Shown one piece after another: positions 14,264-21,186 of a stretch of 21,186 bases of DNA; positions within the stretch are counted from its first letter, which is position 1; each line of letters begins with the position of its first letter. The notes under the pieces are model-generated. The model ran no database searches, was not told the origin of the DNA, and saw nothing but the letters and a program-made list of their open reading frames with translations. This DNA comes from UBA1195 sp045598025 (GTDB lineage: Bacteria > Bacteroidota > Bacteroidia > Bacteroidales > WCHB1-69). The position numbers and the translations under genes were made by a program. Location of the stretch: assembly GCA_045598025.1 (NCBI GenBank), contig JAZLLH010000021.1, positions 1 through 21,186 on the forward strand. The letters run 5' to 3'.

Positions 14264-17215
14264 ATGAATGACTTTTTTAACGTTTTGTTTGGAAGCAATT
14301 CCCCTCGGGAAGAGGAAGAAGTAGGCTCTAACGAACTGATAGGATCCCGTACCCTAAAATTGAAGGACGTCTCGGCCGAAACCAGACAGCAGTCTTTGAC
14401 GGACAAACGGGAACGGACGCGTCCGGCAGCTCCGGCCCCGATCGTGCACCACTCCGAACAGAAGACGGTACAGCACAAGGCTCCGTACGAGTTGGATTTT
14501 GACCCCGAATTCCAGGTACCCTCCCGTTCGGAAGGAGACGAATCGGCCCATTTTCAGGGAACACCTCAAGCCTCTGTTCCTCAAAAGTCAGAAGAAAATG
14601 CTGTCAACAACAGCATAGAAAACCACAACAGCAATTATCATAGTACATCATATTTACAAGAATCAAACAAACAACCGATGGAAGCATACGACAGTAAAGA
14701 AGTTCATGAAGAGGCAACCCGCTATTTCAACGGTGAGGAAATGGTGGCCAATGTGTGGATAAACAAATACGCCCTGCGCGATGGAGAAGGGAATATCTAC
14801 GAACGTACCCCGGACGATATGCACTTGCGCCTGGCAAAAGAATTTGCCCGCATTGAGAAAAAATATCCCAATCCGCTGGAGGAAATTCAGATTGCCAATC
14901 TGATGAAACAATTCAAATACATTGTACCCCAAGGGAGTCCCATGTTCGGTATCGGAAACAACTTCCAAATCGCCTCTCTTTCCAACTGCTTCGTCATCGG
15001 TAACGACGGTGCTTCCGATTCCTATGGTGCCATCATGAAGGTGGATGAAGAACAGGTGCAACTGATGAAACGCCGTGGCGGTGTCGGACACGACCTTTCC
15101 CACATCCGCCCCGAAGGCAGTTTGGTCAACAACAGCGCCCTCACCTCCACCGGCATTGTTCCTTTCATGGAACGATATTCCAATTCTACCCGCGAAGTGG
15201 CCCAGGGTGGCCGTCGCGGAGCCTTGATGCTGAGTATTTCCATCAAACACCCGGATGCCGAGAAATTCATTGATGCAAAACTGATTCAGGGAAAAGTGAC
15301 CGGAGCCAATGTTTCAGTCAAAATTGATGACGAATTCATGGAATGTGTCAAAAACGGCAAGCCTTATGTACAACAATACCCTATTGATTCCAAGAATCCG
15401 ATGATCCGTAAGGAAATTGACGCTTCCGCCCTCTGGAAAAAAATCATCCACAATGCGTGGGCTGCGGCAGAACCGGGTGTACTGTTCTGGGATACCATAC
15501 AGCATGAATCCATCCCCGATTGCTATGCGGATCAGGGTTTCCGGACTGTGTCCACCAATCCCTGCGGAGAAATTCCCCTCTGCCCCTATGACAGTTGCCG
15601 TTTATTGGCCATCAACCTGTACAGCTATGTGGAACAACCTTTTACACAGCATGCCAGTTTCAACTTCCCCAAATTTAAAGAACATGTGATGATTGCCCAG
15701 CGCATGATGGACGACCTCATCGATATGGAAATGGAAAAAATCGACAAAATTCTGATGAAAATCCAATCTGATCCGGAAAGCAGAACCATCAAACGCACCG
15801 AAGAAGAATTATGGCTGAAGATTCAGGAAAAATCCGGTTTGGGACGTCGGACGGGACTCGGCATCACAGCCGAAGGTGATATGCTGGCCGCTTTGGGTTA
15901 CCGTTACGGCACCCAGGAAGCCAACGATTTCGCGACCGAGGTACACAAACAACTGGCATTGTCCGCCTATCGTTCTTCCGTACAACTGGCCAAAGAAAGG
16001 GGCAAATTCCCCATCTACAATGCGGAAAAAGAGAGAAACAATCCCTTCATTCGCCGCATTCGCCAGGCCGATCCGGAACTGTACGACGAAATGGTAACCT
16101 TCGGACGTCGGAACATTGCCCTGCTGACCATTGCTCCAACCGGCAGTGTGAGTCTCTGCACCCAAACGACTTCCGGGATCGAGCCCGTATTCATGGTTGC
16201 CTACACCCGTCGCCGGCAGGAGAACCCACACGATAAAAACAGCCGCCTGGACTTCGTCAACAAAGACGGAGATTCTTTTGAAGAATACCAGGTAATTCAC
16301 CCGAAATTCAAAATCTGGGCAGAAATCAACGGATACGATGGTGAACAGCTCAAACACATGAGCACCGAAAAATTAAACGAACTCATCAAAAAGTCACCCT
16401 ACTATCATGCAACCGCCCACGATATTGACTGGGTGATGAAGGTGAAATTGCAGGGAAGCGTACAGAAATGGGTAGATCATTCCATCAGCGTCACCGTCAA
16501 TCTTCCGAATGATGTGACGGAAGATGTTGTCAGCGAAATCTACCAGACCGCCTGGGAATCCGGATGCAAAGGCATGACTATTTACCGTGACGGTTCCAGA
16601 GATGGAGTCATCATTTCCAATAACGATAAGGGGAACAACGTCGCCAATAATCCCAACGAAATCAATGAGACAACCGCGCCCAAACGCCCGAAAGAGTTGG
16701 AGGCAGACGTCATTCGGTTCAAAAACCACGAAGAAGACTGGATTGCTGTCGTGGGTATGCTGAACGGAAAACCCTATGAAATTTTCACCGGAAAGGCCAC
16801 CAGTTTTGCCTCCCTACCTACCTGGGTCAAAAACGGTTGGGTAACCAGAGTCAAGCCCAGGACAGAAGATTCCGCCCGCTATGATTTTTCCTTTGTGGAT
16901 CAGGACGGATATACTGTCACCATACAGGGTTTGTCCCGTATGTTCCTGAAGGAATACTGGAATTACGCCAAACTGATTTCCGGTATCCTGCGTCACGGAA
17001 TGCCTCTGCCCAATGTAGTCAATCTGGTAGACAAACTGCGTTTTGACGACGACAACATCATGACGTGGAAAAACGGTGTAACCCGCGCCCTGAAACGCTA
17101 TATCAAGGAAGGCACCCGTGTCAAGCAAGCCTGTCCTGACTGTGGGCAGCATGCACTGGCGTACAAGGACGGATGTGTTTCCTGTATGAACTGCGGATAC
17201 TCCAAATGCAGTTAG
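14264..17215 (+). CDS. nrdJ: Adenosylcobalamin-dependent (class II) ribonucleoside reductase
   Basis: Reduces ribonucleotides to deoxyribonucleotides using a cobalamin-generated thiyl radical, oxygen-independently. Core signatures: SLSNCFVIG (C242, redox cysteine), MKRRGGVGHDLSHIRP, STREVAQGGRRGALML, TNPCGEIPLCPYDSCRL (N432, C434, E436 radical site), APTGSVSLC, GCKGMTIYRDGSRDGV. The C-terminus has a zinc-ribbon-like cysteine set (C957, C960, C971, C974, C977, C982), which in relatives re-reduces the active site. The conserved part begins near MEAYDSKEVHEEATRYF at residue 139. Residues 1-138 form a hydrophilic, low-complexity extension (PAAPAPIVHHSEQK, NNSIENHNSNYHS) absent from the relatives I recall. 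ATG 14264 is chosen because the frame is open and protein-like; an internal start at 14678 is possible. The next gene starts 1 nt after the stop. Confidence 0.94.
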   Translation: MNDFFNVLFGSNSPREEEEVGSNELIGSRTLKLKDVSAETRQQSLTDKRERTRPAAPAPIVHHSEQKTVQHKAPYELDFDPEFQVPSRSEGDESAHFQGTPQASVPQKSEENAVNNSIENHNSNYHSTSYLQESNKQPMEAYDSKEVHEEATRYFNGEEMVANVWINKYALRDGEGNIYERTPDDMHLRLAKEFARIEKKYPNPLEEIQIANLMKQFKYIVPQGSPMFGIGNNFQIASLSNCFVIGNDGASDSYGAIMKVDEEQVQLMKRRGGVGHDLSHIRPEGSLVNNSALTSTGIVPFMERYSNSTREVAQGGRRGALMLSISIKHPDAEKFIDAKLIQGKVTGANVSVKIDDEFMECVKNGKPYVQQYPIDSKNPMIRKEIDASALWKKIIHNAWAAAEPGVLFWDTIQHESIPDCYADQGFRTVSTNPCGEIPLCPYDSCRLLAINLYSYVEQPFTQHASFNFPKFKEHVMIAQRMMDDLIDMEMEKIDKILMKIQSDPESRTIKRTEEELWLKIQEKSGLGRRTGLGITAEGDMLAALGYRYGTQEANDFATEVHKQLALSAYRSSVQLAKERGKFPIYNAEKERNNPFIRRIRQADPELYDEMVTFGRRNIALLTIAPTGSVSLCTQTTSGIEPVFMVAYTRRRQENPHDKNSRLDFVNKDGDSFEEYQVIHPKFKIWAEINGYDGEQLKHMSTEKLNELIKKSPYYHATAHDIDWVMKVKLQGSVQKWVDHSISVTVNLPNDVTEDVVSEIYQTAWESGCKGMTIYRDGSRDGVIISNNDKGNNVANNPNEINETTAPKRPKELEADVIRFKNHEEDWIAVVGMLNGKPYEIFTGKATSFASLPTWVKNGWVTRVKPRTEDSARYDFSFVDQDGYTVTIQGLSRMFLKEYWNYAKLISGILRHGMPLPNVVNLVDKLRFDDDNIMTWKNGVTRALKRYIKEGTRVKQACPDCGQHALAYKDGCVSCMNCGYSKCS

Positions 17216-17216
17216 T

Positions 17217-17657
17217 ATGGATACCACAGGCATAGACTTTCATTTTCGCTATCCCATTCAGATTCGTCTGAGCGATTTGGATCCCTTGGGACATGTCAAC
17301 AACGGAGTACAGTTTTTCTACTACGACTTGGGGCGCATCCACTACCTGGAAGCGGTGAACGGATGTTCCATTTCCTGGACAGAGATTGACATGGTGGTGG
17401 TGCATACAGGCTGCGATTTCATGCGTTCCATACGCGACAAAGAAAACATCGCGGTAGAAACGAGAATTACCGAATTGGGAAACAAGAGCATCCGCATGGT
17501 ACAACGCATCATCAATACCGACAGTCAGGAAATCAAAAGTACCTGCCTCACCGTATTGGCCGGATTCGACCGTGCCCAAGATTGTTCCAAACCGATACCC
17601 GAATCCTTCAAACAGAAAGCCAGGGCATTTGAACAGGACGATTTGGAAAAAAAATAA
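17217..17657 (+). CDS. Acyl-CoA thioesterase, hotdog-fold 4HBT family
   Basis: A 146-aa single hotdog domain. The hallmark DLDPLGHVNNGVQFFYYDLGR (residues 20-40) holds the catalytic Asp22 and the following Asn pair; WTEIDMVVVHTGCDFMRSI and VETRITELGNKSIRM follow as in the family. These enzymes cleave acyl- or 4-hydroxybenzoyl-CoA in the cytoplasm; substrate cannot be told. The ATG overlaps no gene but follows the nrdJ stop by a single base, so translation is probably coupled. The C-terminus is Lys/Glu-rich. nadK starts 7 nt later. Confidence 0.9.
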   Translation: MDTTGIDFHFRYPIQIRLSDLDPLGHVNNGVQFFYYDLGRIHYLEAVNGCSISWTEIDMVVVHTGCDFMRSIRDKENIAVETRITELGNKSIRMVQRIINTDSQEIKSTCLTVLAGFDRAQDCSKPIPESFKQKARAFEQDDLEKK

Positions 17658-17664
17658 TAGTTCC

Positions 17665-18534
17665 ATGGCAAACATCCTCCTATTTGGGAAAACCATCCGC
17701 TCCGAAGAGACGATGCAGTCGGTGATAGACGCACTTCACCGTCCGGATGTGGATTTATGGATGTACGGACCGTTTTACGAACAATGTCTCGGCAGGGTAA
17801 ATCTTCCGGAAAACCTGCACCTGATGCAGGAGGGAGACTCCATTCCTTCTCAAGTGGATTACGTCTTTACCGTAGGTGGAGACGGCACCTTTCTGGATGC
17901 ACTTCCTCTGGTCAAAGACAGCGAATTGCCCATGTTCGGAATCAACACCGGCCGGCTCGGCTTCCTCTCCAACACCCATGTGCACGATTTTCCGTCCGCT
18001 TTGGAATCCGTACTGTCGGGAGATTTTACCTTGGAAAAACGCATGCTGCTGGAAATAGACCATCCTGCATGTGCCCGACTTCCCTGGGCACTGAATGACG
18101 TATGCATTCAACGCAGTGGAAGCAGGGGCATGATTACTGTAGATGTATACATCAACGAGGAACACCTGAACACCTATTGGTGTGACGGACTGATTATTGC
18201 CACTCCGACCGGTTCCACCGCCTACTCCCTCGGCTGTGGAGGTCCCATACTGACCCCGCAGGCAGACGCCGTCGTGCTGACGCCCATTGCCTCCCATACA
18301 CTGACTGTCCGCCCCATCGTTCTGCCAGCAGACAGCGATATCCGAATTGAAACAAACAGCCGTTCGGACAATTTTGTCATCAATGCAGATTCCAATACTT
18401 ACACCATACAGCAGCCCCAAAGTCTGCACGTTCGCAAAGCGGACTTTCCCGTCCGACTCATTCAACTGAAAGGACATTCTTTTTACAAAACACTTAGAGA
18501 CAAGCTAATGTGGGGCTTGGACCGCAGAAATTAA
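17665..18534 (+). CDS. nadK: NAD kinase
   Basis: Phosphorylates NAD to NADP with ATP (or polyphosphate). The 289-aa protein starts at ATG 17665 (MANILLFGKTIRSEE); the longer frame opening at 17572 lies inside the thioesterase gene and is rejected. It contains GGDGTFLDAL (71-80, catalytic Asp73), FGINTGRLGFLSN, ALNDVCIQRSGSRGM, the NAD-site CDGLIIATPTGSTAYSLGCG, and VLTPIASHTLTVRPIVLPAD. Size and motif order are standard. It is 7 nt after the thioesterase and 3 nt before mutS2. NADPH supply fits loosely with ribonucleotide reduction upstream, but the link is inference. Confidence 0.97.
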   Translation: MANILLFGKTIRSEETMQSVIDALHRPDVDLWMYGPFYEQCLGRVNLPENLHLMQEGDSIPSQVDYVFTVGGDGTFLDALPLVKDSELPMFGINTGRLGFLSNTHVHDFPSALESVLSGDFTLEKRMLLEIDHPACARLPWALNDVCIQRSGSRGMITVDVYINEEHLNTYWCDGLIIATPTGSTAYSLGCGGPILTPQADAVVLTPIASHTLTVRPIVLPADSDIRIETNSRSDNFVINADSNTYTIQQPQSLHVRKADFPVRLIQLKGHSFYKTLRDKLMWGLDRRN

Positions 18535-18537
18535 CCC

Positions 18538-20949
18538 ATGAACTTCGAGCAAAAAACGGCTTTTGCGCAGATTCGCCAATTGTTGGCTTCTCATTGCCTA
18601 TCGGATATGTCCAAAGAACCTCTAAATGCCATGGGGTTCACCACCCGTTGGGAAGAAATCGTGCGCATGCAGGAAGAAAACGAGGAATTCAGACAGATTC
18701 TTCTGTTTGAAAACGACTTCCCCCTGCAGCACCATGCGGACCTGAGAGAGGAATTGAAACGCTTGCAAATTGAGGGGAGCCGCATTGAACTGGAAGATCT
18801 CTGCGAATTGGAATCCACCTTGGAATGCATTCAAGCCGTGCTGTTGTTTTTCAGAGTGGAAAGTGAAAAAGAAGAGAACCGTTTTCCCCGCCTGCAGCAA
18901 CAGACTGAAAATATCCGTGTGGAAAATGCACTGGTACGCGCTATTGCCTCCGTTGTCGATGACAAGGGCAGAATACGGGACAACGCATCGCCCGAACTGC
19001 TGCGCATACGGCAGCAGATTTTTCATACGGAAAGAGAGATAGAAAAAAATCTGAAAAAAATCATCACCCAAGCCAAACAGGATCATCTGGTGGAAACCGA
19101 TGCGGAAATGACCGTAAGGGACGGGCGACTATGCCTGCCCGTTCCGGCAGCTTTCAAACGCCGTCTCAAAGGTTTCATCCATGACGAATCTTCATCCGGG
19201 CAGACCGTATTTATTGAGCCTCAGGAAGTATTTGATTCCAATAACGACCTGCGCGACCTCCAGTTGGCGGAGAGTCGCGAAATTCATCGTATCCTGACGG
19301 AAATCACCCGAAATATACGTCCCTTTATTCCTGATATACTGACCGCATATGATTTTCTGGGATACCTGGATTTTGTCCGCGCCAAAGCCAAACTGGCACT
19401 GGACATACAAGCAGTGAAACCCATCATGGTCAATCGCCCGGCCATTTTATGGAAAAAGGCAAGACATCCCCTGCTCCATCTCAATCTGAAACGGCAGCAG
19501 AAAAGTGTGGTACCCATGGATGTCTCCTTGAACGAAAAACAGCGCATACTCATTCTGTCCGGTCCCAATGCCGGAGGAAAATCCGTATGTCTGAAAACTA
19601 TAGGTTTGCTGCAATACATGTTTCAATGCGGCTTACCGGTTTCGGCTTCGGAAAATTCCGAATTCGGATGCTTTCAACGGCTGTTCATTGACATAGGTGA
19701 CGAACAATCCATAGAAAATGACCTGAGCACCTATAGTTCACACTTGAAGAATATGGACGAAATCGTTCAGGGAGCCTGTCAGGGCACCCTCTTCCTCATT
19801 GACGAACTGGGAGGCGGAACGGACCCGCAATACGGAGGAGCCATTGCGGAAGCCACTTTGGAATATCTCTCTCATACCGGAGCTTTGGGTATGGTAACCA
19901 CCCATTTCGGAAATCTGAAGACGATGGCAGAAACCATAGAAGGAATTGAAAACGCGGCCATGCTGTTCGACAGGGATGAAATGCGGCCTCTGTTTCAATT
20001 GAAAACCGGAAAAGCCGGCAGTTCTTTCACTTTCGACATTGCGGAGCGAATCGGATTTTCCCAAACCATCCTGAACAATGCCAAACAAAAGATAGGATCC
20101 GCTCAACTGGATTACGAAGCCTTGCTTCAGAAAGTGGAATTGGAAAAAATGCACCTGGAAGAGGAAAGACGGATGTGCAAAGCAATGGATGAACAGCTGT
20201 CTGAACTCATTGAGCAGCAAAAGGATACCAATGCTCACCTGCAGCAACAGAGGCACGACATCCTGAAAAAAGCCAAACAGGAAGCCGAAAGCCTGATGGA
20301 AAACGCCAACAAAATCATTGAAAGAACCGTTCGGGAAATCAAGGAACACAAGGCTGACAAAGTACAAGTTCAAAAATTAAGAGAGGAAGTTCATGCTTTT
20401 CACGAAGAAGTCAAGAAAGTCAGCCTACCCCAAGCGGCTCCTGCCGGATTGGCCGGAACGTCCATTACTTCCTCTGCCCCGATAGCAGTCGGCGACTATG
20501 TTCTACTCAACGAGACCCGCACCGTCGGACAGGTTTTGGAACGCAAAGGGAACGATATCGTTGTATCCTTCCACTCCGTACACTTCCGTACCACCATCGA
20601 CAAAGTCAGCAAGACCAATCAAAAACCGCCGCAGGCCAACGGCAGACGCGCATCCTCCAGCGGACAGGCGGACTTCTACACCGAAATGAACCGGAAAGCC
20701 GCCCAATTTCATTTGGAGTTGGACATCCGGGGAATGCGGGCTCAGGAAGCAGAAGATGCTCTTGCCCGATACATCGATGATGCCCTGCTGCTGCAAATCC
20801 ACGAATTCCGCATCATTCACGGGAAAGGAGACGGCATTCTTCGCCATGTAGTCCGTAACTATCTTTCCAAAGAAAAAAACGTGCGCCACTTTGAAGACGA
20901 AGCCATGGAACGCGGAGGTTACGGAGCCACAATCGTCCGGCTTGACTGA
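18538..20949 (+). CDS. mutS2: Endonuclease MutS2 with C-terminal Smr domain
   Basis: An 803-aa MutS2, the MutS relative lacking the mismatch-binding domain; known members restrain homologous recombination or act on colliding ribosomes. Core and lever region about 1-330, including LPVPAAFKRRLKGFIHDESS. ATPase: Walker A SGPNAGGKS (341-349), FIDIGDEQSIENDLSTYSSH, Walker B LFLIDELGGGTDP, and VTTHFGNLK. A long Lys/Glu-rich coiled coil follows (about 535-630), then a KOW-like patch (IAVGDYVLLNETRTVGQVLE), and the Smr domain at 726-803 with LDIRGMR (LDxxG motif) and HGKGDGILR (H761). Standard length; starts 3 nt after nadK. Last gene of the plus-strand run; no strong plus-strand terminator is seen after it. 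Confidence 0.96.
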   Translation: MNFEQKTAFAQIRQLLASHCLSDMSKEPLNAMGFTTRWEEIVRMQEENEEFRQILLFENDFPLQHHADLREELKRLQIEGSRIELEDLCELESTLECIQAVLLFFRVESEKEENRFPRLQQQTENIRVENALVRAIASVVDDKGRIRDNASPELLRIRQQIFHTEREIEKNLKKIITQAKQDHLVETDAEMTVRDGRLCLPVPAAFKRRLKGFIHDESSSGQTVFIEPQEVFDSNNDLRDLQLAESREIHRILTEITRNIRPFIPDILTAYDFLGYLDFVRAKAKLALDIQAVKPIMVNRPAILWKKARHPLLHLNLKRQQKSVVPMDVSLNEKQRILILSGPNAGGKSVCLKTIGLLQYMFQCGLPVSASENSEFGCFQRLFIDIGDEQSIENDLSTYSSHLKNMDEIVQGACQGTLFLIDELGGGTDPQYGGAIAEATLEYLSHTGALGMVTTHFGNLKTMAETIEGIENAAMLFDRDEMRPLFQLKTGKAGSSFTFDIAERIGFSQTILNNAKQKIGSAQLDYEALLQKVELEKMHLEEERRMCKAMDEQLSELIEQQKDTNAHLQQQRHDILKKAKQEAESLMENANKIIERTVREIKEHKADKVQVQKLREEVHAFHEEVKKVSLPQAAPAGLAGTSITSSAPIAVGDYVLLNETRTVGQVLERKGNDIVVSFHSVHFRTTIDKVSKTNQKPPQANGRRASSSGQADFYTEMNRKAAQFHLELDIRGMRAQEAEDALARYIDDALLLQIHEFRIIHGKGDGILRHVVRNYLSKEKNVRHFEDEAMERGGYGATIVRLD

Positions 20950-21044
20950 AATTCGTCCTTTTTTTCTTTCCTTTAAAAGGAGAAAAATCACACTTTTATT
21001 TTGCCTCCAAAGAATTTTCGTTGAGGACTCTCCTCCTTCAAACG

Positions 21045-21076
21045 CAAAAAAAGGGGAACCTTTCGGCTCCCCTTTC
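21045..21076 (-). terminator. Intrinsic terminator of the gene at the right edge
   Basis: AAAGGGGA (21050-21057) pairs with TCCCCTTT (21068-21075), with an inner CC/GG extension and a TTTC loop. On the minus strand it is followed by seven T residues. It lies about 20 nt after the stop of the minus-strand gene. It may also slow plus-strand transcription from mutS2. The rest of 20950-21044 shows no gene. Confidence 0.88.
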
Positions 21077-21095
21077 AAAACAGTTTCCAGTATGA

Positions 21096-21186
21096 TTACC
21101 GGGCCACGTTCATCTTTCTGACGATGCGTTGTCCCTGGTATTCCATGCTGTAGTAGTAGATACCGTTGGAAAGGTCGGAAACATTG
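21096..21186 (-). CDS. 3' end of a gene with a type IX secretion-like C-terminal tail
   Basis: Only the last 29 codons are inside the window. They read NVSDLSNGIYYYSMEYQGQR and then IVRKMNVAR before TAA at 21096-21098. The LSNGIYYYSM...G...VRKMNV pattern is that of the C-terminal sorting domain (TIGR04183-like) recognised by the type IX secretion system in Bacteroidota, where the protein is carried across the outer membrane and often anchored. The protein body lies outside the window, so its function is unknown. A terminator follows the stop. Confidence 0.7.
   Translation of the reverse strand, partial: NVSDLSNGIYYYSMEYQGQRIVRKMNVAR

Noticed and set aside
15809..16357. Minus-strand open frame inside nrdJ (182 codons)
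   Set aside because: It is a shadow of nrdJ codons, with no start signal and no recognisable domain.
20951..20990. Possible terminator right after mutS2 (CCTTT and AAAGG)
   Set aside because: The pairing leaves a loop of one to three bases and no G/C-rich stem or following T run on the plus strand.

Overview
The window looks like a chromosomal segment of a Bacteroidota bacterium, most likely a Bacteroidales. The evidence is: TAnnTTTG-type -7 promoter boxes (TACTTTTG occurs three times at sensible places); weak or absent Shine-Dalgarno sequences at most starts; an outer-membrane beta-barrel receptor of the plug-plus-CarboxypepD_reg type; a class II ribonucleotide reductase of the long Bacteroidota type; and a C-terminal fragment at the right edge that reads like a type IX secretion sorting tail. 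I cannot name the genus.

Left edge (1-1320): an AT-rich accessory patch, minus strand, with a RhuM-type DNA-binding protein fused to an HKD (phospholipase D-like) domain and the start of a KilA-N protein. The two genes are preceded by nearly identical 39-bp direct repeats. Then (1473-3225) come core metabolic genes hutI (histidine degradation) and folK (folate synthesis), overlapping by 17 nt on the plus strand.

Centre (3200-9330): a tight five-gene minus-strand operon. In transcription order it encodes an ABC ATPase, an ABC permease, a YtrA-like GntR repressor, an 831-aa outer-membrane beta-barrel protein and an M28 zinc peptidase fused to a small outer-membrane barrel. A TACTTTTG promoter box sits directly against a perfect 9-6-9 inverted repeat whose arms look like a YtrA-type GntR operator. 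This repressor-controlled envelope operon is the most interesting system here. Upstream of it lies a large MMPL/RND exporter (9373-12408) with an unusually long second extracytoplasmic loop.

Translation block (12415-13795, minus strand): infC-rpmI-rplT with its own promoter, a non-AUG infC start (AUU) behind a strong AGGAGG, a nested hairpin just before rplT, and a textbook intrinsic terminator after rplT that ends only a few bases before the MMPL start codon.

A 540-bp gap (13722-14263) holds the infC promoter, a strong minus-strand terminator with no visible gene feeding it, a nested hairpin, a 25-bp palindrome and the nrdJ promoter. Right side (14264-20949, plus strand): a tightly packed nrdJ - thioesterase - nadK - mutS2 run with 1, 7 and 3 nt gaps, suggesting one transcript. 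The window ends with a terminator and the 3' end of a minus-strand gene with a T9SS-like tail. No rRNA, tRNA, IS element or CRISPR array was seen.
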